Part shown: positions 8,427 to 16,668 of the stretch, piece after piece | Numbering within the stretch: the stretch's first letter is position 1 | Layout: every line of letters begins with the position of its first letter | Assembly (NCBI RefSeq): GCF_900129875.1 | Contig: NZ_FQXC01000001.1 | Location: 806,001 to 870,000, forward strand | Reading direction: 5' to 3' | DNA: 64,000 bases | From: Marivita hallyeonensis | GTDB lineage: Bacteria > Pseudomonadota > Alphaproteobacteria > Rhodobacterales > Rhodobacteraceae | Made by a program: the position numbers and the translations under genes | The notes under the pieces: generated by a model | Databases searched by the model: none | The model's input: the letters and a program-made list of their open reading frames with translations, nothing else | What the model was told of the DNA's origin: nothing

Positions 8427-9374
8427 ATGACCACGAACACCGCCAAAACCGCGAAGCAACACGTTGCCCAGTCGAACGGTGCGTTGAAAGAGATCCCCGA
8501 AGCCCCGGCAAAGGCCGTTGGCGCCGATCAGGTGCGTCGCGCTTTCGAGACGGGCAAGTACCCCTACCGGACCAAGCTGTCGCGTCGCGCCTATGAGGCC
8601 GAGAAAGCGGCGCTGCAATCGGAGTTGCTCAAGGTGCAGCTCTGGGCGCAGGAGACCGGGCAGAAGTTCGTCATGCTGTTTGAAGGTCGGGATGCAGCCG
8701 GGAAGGGCGGCACGATCAAGCGCTTTACCGAACACCTGAACCCCCGCAGCGCGCGGGTAGTGGCGCTCAATAAACCGACGGATGTGGAACGCGGCCAATG
8801 GTACTACCAACGCTACATCCAGCATCTGCCGACCTCGGGCGAGATCGTGCTCTATGACCGGTCGTGGTACAACCGCGCCGGGGTCGAGCGGGTCATGGGC
8901 TTTTGCGAGCCGAACGAATACCTCGAATTCATGCGCCAGACGCCCGAATTGGAACGGATGCTGACGCGCTCGGGCATCCGGCTTTACAAATACTGGTTCT
9001 CGGTCACGCAGGACGAACAGAAACGCCGATTTGCCAGCCGCGAGACCGATCCGTTGAAACAATGGAAGCTGTCACCCATCGACAAGGCAAGCCTGTCCAA
9101 GTGGGACGACTACACGGAGGCTAAAGAGGCGATGTTCTTCTACACGGACACTGCCGATGCGCCCTGGACCATCGTCAAATCGAACGACAAGAAGCGCGCG
9201 CGCCTGAACTGCATGAAGCACTTCCTGTCGACGCTGGACTATCCGGGCAAGGATCACGACATCGCCACACCGCCCGATCCACTCATTGTCGGCGGCGCGC
9301 ATCATGTGGTCCATCGCTCTGACCACATCCTTGGCACCGCGCTTCACCCGGTGAACCGCAGATCGGCGACCTGA
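8427..9374 (+). CDS. ppk2: Polyphosphate kinase 2 (PPK2 family)
   Basis: Cytoplasmic phosphotransferase that uses polyphosphate to phosphorylate nucleotides (or the reverse). The 315-residue protein has Walker [10 protein letters not shown] at residues 87-95 and the PPK2 Walker B/lid motif YDRSWYNR at 143-150, plus the conserved [16 protein letters not shown] segment. These fit the PPK2 family with a single domain; residue Asp89 in the GRDA motif is typical of class I/III. Start chosen at 8427 because CGGGAG precedes it by about 6 bases; the frame is open further upstream through the FNR box but that is non-coding. It is divergent from trpA. Confidence 0.92.
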   Translation: MTTNTAKTAKQHVAQSNGALKEIPEAPAKAVGADQVRRAFETGKYPYRTKLSRRAYEAEKAALQSELLKVQLWAQETGQKFVMLFEGRDAAGKGGTIKRFTEHLNPRSARVVALNKPTDVERGQWYYQRYIQHLPTSGEIVLYDRSWYNRAGVERVMGFCEPNEYLEFMRQTPELERMLTRSGIRLYKYWFSVTQDEQKRRFASRETDPLKQWKLSPIDKASLSKWDDYTEAKEAMFFYTDTADAPWTIVKSNDKKRARLNCMKHFLSTLDYPGKDHDIATPPDPLIVGGAHHVVHRSDHILGTALHPVNRRSAT

Positions 9375-9433
9375 CCGCGCACCCATCGGCACCGGCGCAA
9401 AACCGCGCTTCTGCCGGTGGGGTGGCTTGTCTT

Positions 9434-10102
9434 ATGCGACGCAGGGCCTTACCTCGGGTTTCGATGAGACGGTTTGCTGCTGCCCTTGCTCTTGGATTGA
9501 TGGCTGCGCCCCTTGGTGCGCATCCGCATATCTTTGTCGACACCGCCTTGAGGTTCGAGGTCAACGACGCGAACGAGATCACCGGTGTCACGGTCACATG
9601 GACCTATGACGATTTCTTCACGCTTCTGATCCTCGAAGACTACGGATTGGATTCCGATGGCGACGGCAATCTGACCGAGGCGGAGTTAGACACGCTTTTC
9701 GGCTTCGACCTGATCGAATGGCCCGAAGGGTTCGAAGGCGACCTCTACGTCTACTCAAACAGCGAAAAGATCGAGATGCCGCGCCCGCGGCCCATCGGGA
9801 TCGCAGTTGAGGATGGCCTGATCACCGCCACGCATTATCGTGACATCCCGGCCGTCCCCGTCGACGGGCTGGAAGTGCTGCAATACGACCCGACCTATTA
9901 CGTCGCCTATGACGTCTCGCAAGGTGTCAGCTTTACCGATCCCGATTGCTCGGCCACGGTCACCGATCCCGACCAGCAGGTCGCGCAAGCGAAGATCGAG
10001 GAAGAGGTGAGTGGCAACATGGAAGACATCTTCAACGAGATGCGTGTTGGCATCTATTTCTCGGATCGGATCACGATGACATGCGCACAGCCCTCCAACT
10101 AG
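9434..10102 (+). CDS. DUF1007 family periplasmic protein with an EF-hand-like loop
   Basis: Exported protein of the DUF1007 family, which is commonly found beside NicO-type nickel/cobalt transporters and is thought to help metal capture. After an Arg-rich start and hydrophobic core (MRRFAAALALGLMAAP) comes the family motif AHPHIFVDT. The sequence DSDGDGNLTEAEL fits a canonical EF-hand calcium loop (Asp at 1, 3 and 5, Gly at 6, Glu at 12). The start could be the ATG at 9434 or the in-frame ATG at 9464, which would begin exactly at the signal peptide. The 3' end overlaps the transporter gene by 22 bases. Confidence 0.8.
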   Translation: MRRRALPRVSMRRFAAALALGLMAAPLGAHPHIFVDTALRFEVNDANEITGVTVTWTYDDFFTLLILEDYGLDSDGDGNLTEAELDTLFGFDLIEWPEGFEGDLYVYSNSEKIEMPRPRPIGIAVEDGLITATHYRDIPAVPVDGLEVLQYDPTYYVAYDVSQGVSFTDPDCSATVTDPDQQVAQAKIEEEVSGNMEDIFNEMRVGIYFSDRITMTCAQPSN

Positions 10103-10992
10103 CGGCGGTTGCGGTCGTCGCTCTGGCGGCGTGGCTCTGGGTCTTCGATGGCGCGCAGATGCTGGAACGCTGGGCCGCCGAGGGACAGCGCGCTGCGCAG
10201 TCCGGCATGGCACGCGGCTTGCGGGCACTTCGGGCCGAGGAGCCCGGCGCGATCATGACCTTGATGGCGGTGTGTTTTGGCTATGGCTTCTTCCACGCGA
10301 TTGGGCCGGGTCATGGCAAGCTTCTCATCAGTGGCTATGGCGTGGCCAAGCGTGTCGCACTCACGCGGCTGTCGGTCCTCGCTGTGCTGTCGAGCATTGC
10401 TCAGGCACTGACGGCGATCGTTTTGGTCTACGCGGGTGTCTGGTTGCTTGGGCTGGGCCGCGAGCAGATGGTCGGTGCCGCCGAAGACTGGTTCGCGCCG
10501 GTCAGCTATGCCGCGATCGGCGCGATCGGTGTCTGGCTGGCGATCAGGGGCGGGTTGAAGCTCTGGGCGGCATGGGCAGAGCGCGGACATGGGCACGAAC
10601 ACCATCACCACGACAAGGACGGCGTTTGCAGTTCCTGTGGACACGCCCATGCCCCGACGCCAGAGCAAGCCGGGAACGTGGCGTCGCTGCGCGATGCGCT
10701 GATGCTTATCGGTGCCATCGCCATCCGCCCCTGTACCGGGGCGCTGTTCCTGCTGATCCTCGCCATTCGGATGGATATCGATCTGGCAGGGATTCTCGGC
10801 ACACTGGCGATGGGGCTGGGCACCGCGAGCGTGACCCTCTTCGCGGCCTTCGCCTCGGTCACTTTCCGCGAAGGCGCCATGGCGCGTTTCGCGGGCGGGC
10901 CGCAAGCGGTGCGGGTCATGGGGCTGATCGAGACCGGTGCGGGTCTGATTATTGCCACCCTCGCCGCCCAGTTCCTGCTCCGCGCGCTCTGA
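10081..10992 (+). CDS. NicO/RcnA-type nickel-cobalt (metal) transporter
   Basis: Polytopic inner-membrane metal transporter of the NicO family, 303 residues. The helix motif HAIGPGHGK (residues 72-80) carries the conserved His pair, and AIRPCTGA (about 214-221) is the second family signature. Between them a cytoplasmic or periplasmic loop at about 169-191 is very rich in His and contains a CxxC (GHGHEHHHHDKDG then CSSCGHAHA), a likely metal-binding sensor. The start codon lies inside the DUF1007 gene, so the two are translationally coupled. Direction of transport (export as in RcnA, or import) cannot be settled from sequence. Confidence 0.85.
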   Translation: MRTALQLAAVAVVALAAWLWVFDGAQMLERWAAEGQRAAQSGMARGLRALRAEEPGAIMTLMAVCFGYGFFHAIGPGHGKLLISGYGVAKRVALTRLSVLAVLSSIAQALTAIVLVYAGVWLLGLGREQMVGAAEDWFAPVSYAAIGAIGVWLAIRGGLKLWAAWAERGHGHEHHHHDKDGVCSSCGHAHAPTPEQAGNVASLRDALMLIGAIAIRPCTGALFLLILAIRMDIDLAGILGTLAMGLGTASVTLFAAFASVTFREGAMARFAGGPQAVRVMGLIETGAGLIIATLAAQFLLRAL

Positions 10993-11040
10993 CCGAGATT
11001 ATGCTTGCCGGATGCGTTGTCCGGCGCTAACGCAGGCGTC

Positions 11041-12414
11041 ATGCACCCGGTTCATATGTCATACCCGGCCCATATCAGGGCCGTTCTCGTGCTTGGTCTG
11101 CCGCTTGTTGGCGGGCATATGGCACAGATGGCCATTGGGCTGACGGACACGATTATGGTGGGTCGTTACGGGTCTGAAGCGCTGGCGACAGTTACGCTGG
11201 CGACGACCTTGTTCTTCACGCTTTTTGTCGTTGGAATGGGCTTTGCCTATGCCGTCATGCCGATGGTGGCAAAGTACGACGCGGAAGGGGACGACCAGAA
11301 AGTACGCCGCGCCACACGAATGGGACTGTGGCTGTCCGCGTTTTTCTGCCTCGCTGTGTTGCCATTGCTTTGGTGGTCGGAAGCGGTGCTTCTGATTCTG
11401 CGACAGGAGCCTGACATTGCTGCGGGGGCGCAAGTGTATCTGCGGATCTTGGCGATTGGGCTTTTGCCTGCGCTGGTTGTGATGACACTCAAAAGCTACC
11501 TGGCGGCACTGGGAAAAACGCAAGTCGTGTTCTGGGTGACTGTTGTCGCCGTGCCGTTCAATGCCTTTGCCAACTACGCATTGATTTTTGGCAATTTCGG
11601 ATTTCCCGAACTTGGGTTGCGCGGGGCGGCGCTGGCCTCGCTCAGCACGCATACGTTTTCGGCACTGGTTGTGATCGGCTATATCCTTGTCTGGGTGCCG
11701 CAGCATGCGCTGTTCCAGAGGTTGTGGAAATCGGATCGCGAAATGTTGTCGGAGGTGTTCCGCCTTGGCTGGCCCATTGGTTTGACGCTGCTGTCGGAAA
11801 GCTTTCTGTTTGCCGCGTCGGCCATCATGATGGGCACATTGGGACAGGTGCCGCTTGCAGCGCATGGAATCGCCATCCAACTGGCCTCGATGACGTTCAT
11901 GCTGCATCTGGGTTTGTCCAATGCGGCCACGGTGCGAGCGGGCAATGCCTTTGGCCGCGAGGACTGGTCGCATATGGCGCGCGGGGGGCGCGTGGCGCTG
12001 GCCTTGTCGGCGGGGATCGCGGTGCTGACGATCGCGATTTTCGTTACATTCCCCGAGCCGCTGATGTCGATATTTCTTGATGCGGATGATCCTGACCGCG
12101 CCGAGATTTTCAGGATTGGTGTCGTTCTCTTGTTCCTGGCGGCGCTTTTCCAACTCGTTGACGGCGCTCAGGTCGTGGCATTGGGCTTGCTGAGGGGCGT
12201 TCAAGACACGCAGATGCCGATGATCCTTGCGGCTGTGTCTTACTTCGGGATCGGGCTGCCCGCGGCATACGTGCTGGGCTTGACTTTTGGCTTGGGTGGC
12301 GTCGGCATCTGGACCGGGCTGGTGCTTGGACTGGCTGTGGCCTCTGTCCTGTTGAACCACCGGTTCTGGTTCAGAACGGTACCGGAACTGAGCGCATCCC
12401 CAGCCCCGGCGTGA
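11041..12414 (+). CDS. MATE family efflux transporter
   Basis: Second, complete MATE exporter of the window, about 457 residues and twelve predicted helices. The N-terminal helix VLGLPLVGGHMAQMAIGLTDTIMVGRYGS contains the NorM-like pattern, including the T-D-T-I-M-V-G-R-Y segment typical of proton/sodium-driven NorM proteins. I prefer the ATG at 11041 (AGG a few bases upstream) over the TTG at 11005; the ATG at 11056 is also possible. It follows the metal transporter by 48 bases and may share its transcript. It is not a close relative of the truncated MATE at the window start. Confidence 0.88.
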   Translation: MHPVHMSYPAHIRAVLVLGLPLVGGHMAQMAIGLTDTIMVGRYGSEALATVTLATTLFFTLFVVGMGFAYAVMPMVAKYDAEGDDQKVRRATRMGLWLSAFFCLAVLPLLWWSEAVLLILRQEPDIAAGAQVYLRILAIGLLPALVVMTLKSYLAALGKTQVVFWVTVVAVPFNAFANYALIFGNFGFPELGLRGAALASLSTHTFSALVVIGYILVWVPQHALFQRLWKSDREMLSEVFRLGWPIGLTLLSESFLFAASAIMMGTLGQVPLAAHGIAIQLASMTFMLHLGLSNAATVRAGNAFGREDWSHMARGGRVALALSAGIAVLTIAIFVTFPEPLMSIFLDADDPDRAEIFRIGVVLLFLAALFQLVDGAQVVALGLLRGVQDTQMPMILAAVSYFGIGLPAAYVLGLTFGLGGVGIWTGLVLGLAVASVLLNHRFWFRTVPELSASPAPA

Positions 12415-12418
12415 ACGT

Positions 12419-12961
12419 TCAGCTTCCCGGCGTGTTGCGGACGTAGTCGCTGCCGCGTTCGGCGGTGGCGGTGAAGGTCATTCCCTCGACCCGCCAACCG
12501 TCTTCGGTGCGTGTGAAGTCATGCACATAGGTGCCCCAGACCTCCCACAGGTCGTTGCCGCCATTCTCGTCCAGTGCGCCAGAGGGCATCCGATTCCAGG
12601 CGTAGCCGTGGCTGAGCATCGTAGCCTCGTCGGTGCTGTCGAAGGTGATGCGATGGTTGCCACGCAGGTGGAAGCTTTCCTTTTCGCCCGAGAGGTTCGC
12701 CGACCAGCCCGCGATGAGGACATCCGCCGGGATCGTCGCGGGGTCTCCACCGATGAGGGAGGTGAAATCCACGGTTATCTCATCGGTGAAGAGGCTTCGG
12801 GCGAGGGTCCAGTCCTTCGCGTCGACGGCGGCGTCGATGCTATCGGCGATACGGACCATTTCGGCCTGATCGACCAAGGTCTCTGCGGTGATCGGAGAGC
12901 CCGCCAGATCGGCAAGGGCAGGGGTTGCGGTGAGTGCGAGAGCGAAGAGTGCGAGTTTCAT
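12419..12961 (-). CDS. Exported NTF2/SnoaL-like protein
   Basis: Periplasmic protein of 180 residues with a clear Sec signal peptide (MKLALFALALTATPALA) followed by an NTF2-like alpha+beta cone fold: ADSIDAAVDAKDWTLARSLFTDEITVDF is the typical helix-loop opening, and GTYVHDFTRTEDGWRVEGM the closing strands. Such SnoaL-like proteins are often small-molecule binders or isomerases; no catalytic residues can be assigned. It lies 73 bases downstream of the exported hydrolase on the same strand, suggesting co-transcription. The frame is open further upstream, but the signal peptide fixes the start at 12961. Confidence 0.75.
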   Translation of the reverse strand: MKLALFALALTATPALADLAGSPITAETLVDQAEMVRIADSIDAAVDAKDWTLARSLFTDEITVDFTSLIGGDPATIPADVLIAGWSANLSGEKESFHLRGNHRITFDSTDEATMLSHGYAWNRMPSGALDENGGNDLWEVWGTYVHDFTRTEDGWRVEGMTFTATAERGSDYVRNTPGS

Positions 12962-13034
12962 CTGTCTGTTCCTTTTTTGGAAGTGAGGAGGGTGCCGGAG
13001 CGGCGGGAGGAACCGCCCCGGCGATGTATCGGGC

Positions 13035-13979
13035 TCAGCTGTCCTGACCCGGTGTGGCGCGGAAGTGCTCGGCAATGGTGTCTGCCGCACGGGTCACGTC
13101 CTCGGGGTTGTGGTAGAAATCGAACTGCGTGACGTCTTCAAGCATCTGCAAGGTCGCGTCTCCGACAAACCCGCTCAGGAAGGTCTGCACGCCCTGAGGG
13201 ATCGCGGCGCTTTCCGAGTGCACGATGGCCAGCGGCTTATCGAGGCGCGCGGGATTGTCCGCCGGGTGATAGGTGAGCCAGCCTTCCCAGCCCGCGTTGT
13301 TCCACTGGTTGTCATATTCCGGGATCGCGCCCAGTTCAGGGTCGGCATAGTAGCCGTCGAAGGGCATGAGCACGCCTTCGGTGCCTGCCGGTCCAGCGGC
13401 GGGGATGATGCCGCCAGCGCGGCCCAGGTCGATCAGACCCTGCACGCCTTCGGTGCCGCCATAGACCGCGTTCACGATCTCTTCGTTCTGCAGCCATGGC
13501 GCGACAAGACCGATCCGGTTCACCAGATCATTGCCTGCGACTGCGTCGACCATGTAGCCCGCCGAGGCACAGATGCCGAGGCCGTTGATCCGGGTCGGGT
13601 CAACCTCGGGCAGGGTCGCGACGAAGTCGAAGGCGGCGCGGATGTCTGATGTCTTGGCCTCGGGGCTTTCGACGAAACGGACGTTCTGCGGCAGGTCGCC
13701 GGATTTGCCCCAGCCGCGGAAGTCGAAGGTGAAGGCGGCGAACCCGCGCTCGACCATCTCTTCGGCGTAGGTGGCGGGCATCTGCTCTTCTACCGTGGTC
13801 CAAGCGCCGGTGACGACGACTGTGGGCAGGGCAGAGCCGTCATGGCCTTCGGGCAAGTAGAGCGTCCCGGACAGGGTTGCGCCTTCGTTTTCGAAGGTCA
13901 GCGTGCGGGTTTCGACCTGCGCGATGGCGGATGTGGAGGCGAGCAGGGCAGCGGCGGTGGTGAGTGTGAAGGTGTTCAT
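13035..13979 (-). CDS. Exported alpha/beta hydrolase
   Basis: Periplasmic serine hydrolase-like protein of 314 residues. It has a signal peptide (MNTFTLTTAAALLASTSAIA) and an alpha/beta-hydrolase core with the oxyanion region VTGAWTTVEEQM and the nucleophile elbow GLGICASAGY, in which Ser (or Cys) is the candidate nucleophile, as in the dienelactone-hydrolase-like group. The ATG at 13979 has GGAGA seven bases upstream, better than the in-frame ATG at 13997. It is probably transcribed with the NTF2-like gene. An AraC-type regulator gene upstream on the same strand may control both. Confidence 0.78.
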   Translation of the reverse strand: MNTFTLTTAAALLASTSAIAQVETRTLTFENEGATLSGTLYLPEGHDGSALPTVVVTGAWTTVEEQMPATYAEEMVERGFAAFTFDFRGWGKSGDLPQNVRFVESPEAKTSDIRAAFDFVATLPEVDPTRINGLGICASAGYMVDAVAGNDLVNRIGLVAPWLQNEEIVNAVYGGTEGVQGLIDLGRAGGIIPAAGPAGTEGVLMPFDGYYADPELGAIPEYDNQWNNAGWEGWLTYHPADNPARLDKPLAIVHSESAAIPQGVQTFLSGFVGDATLQMLEDVTQFDFYHNPEDVTRAADTIAEHFRATPGQDS

Positions 13980-14215
13980 TTTGGTGTCTCCGTTCATTCG
14001 TGTTTCCGATGAACAAAGAGATACCGCTGAGGCCGCGCGCTTACTTGAAGCGGGCTGCTTGGATTTTGCAGGATTCTGCTATTTGCAGGATCTCGGTTTG
14101 ATCGTGCATGAGCCGCACCGTCTCCAGACCGCGGGGTGGTGATCTACTGCGGTGCGACGCGCTTTATGTCTGCCAAATCCGCGCACAGAATGAACGACGC
14201 TCCAACGCCAACCAA

Positions 14216-14244
14216 ATCACCAGCCCGGGGGGCGGTCTGGTGAT
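14216..14244. repeat. Hairpin in the hydrolase-AraC intergenic region
   Basis: Inverted repeat ATCACCAG (14216-14223) and CTGGTGAT (14237-14244) with a 13-base loop. A second 7-base stem follows directly, GGTGCGG (14245-14251) with CCGCACC (14268-14274). The stretch 13980-14318 (339 bases) holds no gene that I can support; it contains these stems, the hydrolase promoter and the AraC terminator. The stems could be regulatory-protein sites or transcript structure. Confidence 0.4.
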
Positions 14245-14286
14245 GGTGCGGCGGCTTCGCCTTGATCCCGCACCGGCGCGTCGATC

Positions 14287-14312
14287 AAAACAACACAATC
14301 CATTGTTGTTTT
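14287..14312 (-). terminator. Probable terminator hairpin after the AraC gene
   Basis: A 9-base perfect stem, AAAACAACA (14287-14295) with TGTTGTTTT (14304-14312) around an 8-base loop, begins 7 bases past the AraC-type gene's stop codon. Read on the minus strand, the stem ends in a T-run, as in an intrinsic terminator. The stem is AT-rich, so its strength is doubtful. Confidence 0.45.
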
Positions 14313-14318
14313 ACCGTC

Positions 14319-15206
14319 TCAAGCCGCCAGCCCTGCCCGGTATGCCCGTGGCGTCTGTCCCGTCACTTGTTTGAAGCTGCGCGAGAAATGCGCCTGATCG
14401 GCGAACCCACAGGCCAGGGCGATCTCTCCCAGAGGCACCGCTGCATCGGTCATCATCCTGGCGGCCTGCTCGATCCGGTAAGCCAGCACGTATTGCATCG
14501 GCGTGGTGCCCATCGTCTCTTTGAACACGCGCGCAAAGTGCGAGGGCGACATGCCCGCCTCTTTCGCCAGCTCGTCCACCGTGATGGTCTGATCGAGCCG
14601 CGAGCGGATGACGCCAAGCACCCGGTGGTAATGCGCCGAGGTGAATTTCGCGCTGAGCGCTGCATCTTCGGAGCGCTGTTCACCGTAGCGCTGCAGGAGC
14701 TTGACCAGAAGCACCCGGCTCATCGCCTCGAACATCACCCCCGATGACATGTCGTCGGCCTCCAGCGCGTCGCGCAGCATGACGCCCGCGGTGCACAGAT
14801 CGGGGTCGGAAAACTGCGGCGTGTCGCGTAGCTGCTGGGTGTCCAGAAGCATGCCCAGCTCCGTCTCGGCGAACCGTGCCACCTTGGCGGGGTCGAGCGT
14901 CACGATGATGACGTCGGACCGGGCATGCCAGCGCCAGCCCGATTTCATGCCGGCGGGTGTGATGATGACCTCGTGCTCGTGCAGCGTGAAATCGCGCAGC
15001 ACGCCGTCGCGCCAGTTCTGCACGCGATGCGGTTCCGTCTGCAGGTTGAGCAGCACGTGATGCTCGGCAAAGACATCCTCGGGCATCGTGTCCGGTTCGG
15101 CCTGGAAGTAGCGCACTGACATCAGGGCGGCCGCCGAGACATGCTGGGTCTCGTCGCTGTTGAGCAGCGGCAGAGACGGGTAGATCTCGGCGTAACGGCG
15201 CGGCAT
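14319..15206 (-). CDS. AraC family transcriptional regulator
   Basis: One-component regulator of 295 residues. The N-terminal half is a cupin-like sensing domain (EHHVLLNLQTEPHRVQNW, then TLHEHEVIITPAGMKSGWRW). The C-terminal 100 residues are a double helix-turn-helix AraC domain (VDELAKEAGMSPSHFARVFKETMGTTPMQY and LGEIALACGFADQAHFSRSFK), ending TGQTPRAYR. The ATG at 15206 has AAGGAG upstream; the frame remains open into ychF antisense, which I ignore. Its gene order suggests control of the exported hydrolase/NTF2 pair downstream; the ligand is unknown. Confidence 0.88.
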   Translation of the reverse strand: MPRRYAEIYPSLPLLNSDETQHVSAAALMSVRYFQAEPDTMPEDVFAEHHVLLNLQTEPHRVQNWRDGVLRDFTLHEHEVIITPAGMKSGWRWHARSDVIIVTLDPAKVARFAETELGMLLDTQQLRDTPQFSDPDLCTAGVMLRDALEADDMSSGVMFEAMSRVLLVKLLQRYGEQRSEDAALSAKFTSAHYHRVLGVIRSRLDQTITVDELAKEAGMSPSHFARVFKETMGTTPMQYVLAYRIEQAARMMTDAAVPLGEIALACGFADQAHFSRSFKQVTGQTPRAYRAGLAA

Positions 15207-15326
15207 CGATGGCTCCTTTGACGCAGCAAGATAACGTGTCGGCCCGGAATGGCGAGGTGCCTTGCAGCGCGCCCGGGTCCGGCATAGAAGCAGCGCGAAT
15301 TTCGGGAAGCCGCAGGAGGCAGTCAG

Positions 15327-16424
15327 ATGGGTTTCAAGGTGGGTATCGTCGGATTGCCGAACGTGGGCAAATCCACGCTCTTCAACGCGCTGACCAAGAC
15401 CGCGGCGGCGCAGGCGGCGAACTTTCCGTTCTGCACGATCGAGCCCAATGTCGGCGATGTGGCAGTGCCGGACGACCGGCTGGACAAGCTGGCGGCGATT
15501 GCCAAGTCCGCCCAGATCATTCCGACGCGGATCACCTTTGTCGATATCGCGGGCCTCGTGAAAGGCGCGTCCAAAGGCGAGGGTCTTGGCAACCAGTTCC
15601 TTGCCAATATCCGCGAGGTGGATGCGATTGCCCATGTGCTGCGCTGCTTCGAAGACGGCGATGTCGTGCATGTGGATGGCCGGATCGATCCGGTGGCCGA
15701 TGCCGAAACCATCGAGACCGAGCTGATGCTGGCCGATATCGAGAGCCTTGAGAAGCGCCTGCAAAACATCACCCGCAAGGTGCGTGGCGGCGACAAGGAC
15801 GCGGTGCAGCAGGAGCGGTTGATGAAAGCCGCGATGGCGATGCTGGAGGACGGCAAGCCCGCACGATTGGTCGACGTGTCGGACGAAGACCGCAAGGCGT
15901 GGGACATGCTGCAATTGCTGACCACGAAGCCCGTGCTCTACGTCTGCAACGTGGCCGAGGAAGATGCGGCAAACGGAAATGCGCTATCGGACGCCGTGGG
16001 CCAGATGGCGGCGGCGCAGGGCAACAGTCATGTCGTGATCTCGGCCCGGATCGAGGAAGAGATCAGCCAGCTGGATGCCGATGAAGCGCAGGAATTCCTG
16101 GCCGAGATGGGGCTGGAGGAACCTGGTCTCGACCGCGTGATCCGCGCGGGCTACGAGCTCTTGCAGCTGCAGACCTATTTCACTGTCGGCCCGAAAGAGG
16201 CGCGGGCCTGGACCATCACGAGGGGCACGCTTGCCCCGCAGGCGGCGGGCGTCATTCACGGCGATTTCGAAAAGGGCTTCATCCGCGCCGAGACGATTGC
16301 CTATGACGATTATGTCAGTCTGGGTGGCGAAAACCCGGCCAAGGAAGCGGGCAAGATGCGCGCCGAGGGCAAGGGGTATACCGTCAAGGACGGTGACGTG
16401 CTGCACTTCCTGTTCAACACCTAA
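15327..16424 (+). CDS. ychF: Redox-regulated ribosome-binding ATPase YchF
   Basis: Universally conserved Obg-related P-loop protein of 365 residues that binds ATP rather than GTP and associates with ribosomes; implicated in oxidative-stress response. Visible are the P-loop GLPNVGKST (residues 9-17), the switch II region DIAGLVKGASKGEG, and the C-terminal TGS-like domain (LLQLQTYFTVGPKEARAW...GDFEKGFIRAE). A strong AGGAGG precedes the ATG at 15327. It stands alone, divergent from the AraC-type gene. Confidence 0.96.
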   Translation: MGFKVGIVGLPNVGKSTLFNALTKTAAAQAANFPFCTIEPNVGDVAVPDDRLDKLAAIAKSAQIIPTRITFVDIAGLVKGASKGEGLGNQFLANIREVDAIAHVLRCFEDGDVVHVDGRIDPVADAETIETELMLADIESLEKRLQNITRKVRGGDKDAVQQERLMKAAMAMLEDGKPARLVDVSDEDRKAWDMLQLLTTKPVLYVCNVAEEDAANGNALSDAVGQMAAAQGNSHVVISARIEEEISQLDADEAQEFLAEMGLEEPGLDRVIRAGYELLQLQTYFTVGPKEARAWTITRGTLAPQAAGVIHGDFEKGFIRAETIAYDDYVSLGGENPAKEAGKMRAEGKGYTVKDGDVLHFLFNT

Positions 16425-16525
16425 GCCTCGCTCAGAGATACAGCGTGTGGCGCAGGCGCTCTTTGCACTCTATTGGCAGCGCCTGCCTCTATGCACTTGT
16501 GGTGTGAATAGCGGCGAAGCCGCCA

Positions 16526-16657
16526 CGCCATCGACGGGCCGTCCCGTGGCCTGTCGATTTGTATGGGCTGGCGTACCGCTCTGATCTGTCTCGCATCTGG
16601 CGCGATAAAGCGGACCGCACTCTCGGGGGATCGACAGACCCCGGCCCGTCGATGGCG
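16526..16657. repeat. Spaced 16-base inverted repeat downstream of ychF
   Basis: CGCCATCGACGGGCCG at 16526-16541 recurs as its exact reverse complement at 16642-16657, with 100 bases between. Inside, each arm can also form its own short hairpin because ATCGAC and GTCGAT recur (16530-16557 and 16630-16653). The region lies between the convergent ends of ychF and the Old Yellow Enzyme gene and holds no coding frame that I can support. It may be a bidirectional transcript end or a non-autonomous mobile repeat. Confidence 0.5.
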
Positions 16658-16668
16658 CGGCGCACTCT

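Noticed and set aside
14319-15914. AraC-type gene extended to 531 residues
   Set aside because: The extension would overlap ychF on the opposite strand; AAGGAG in front of the ATG at 15206 gives the normal family length.
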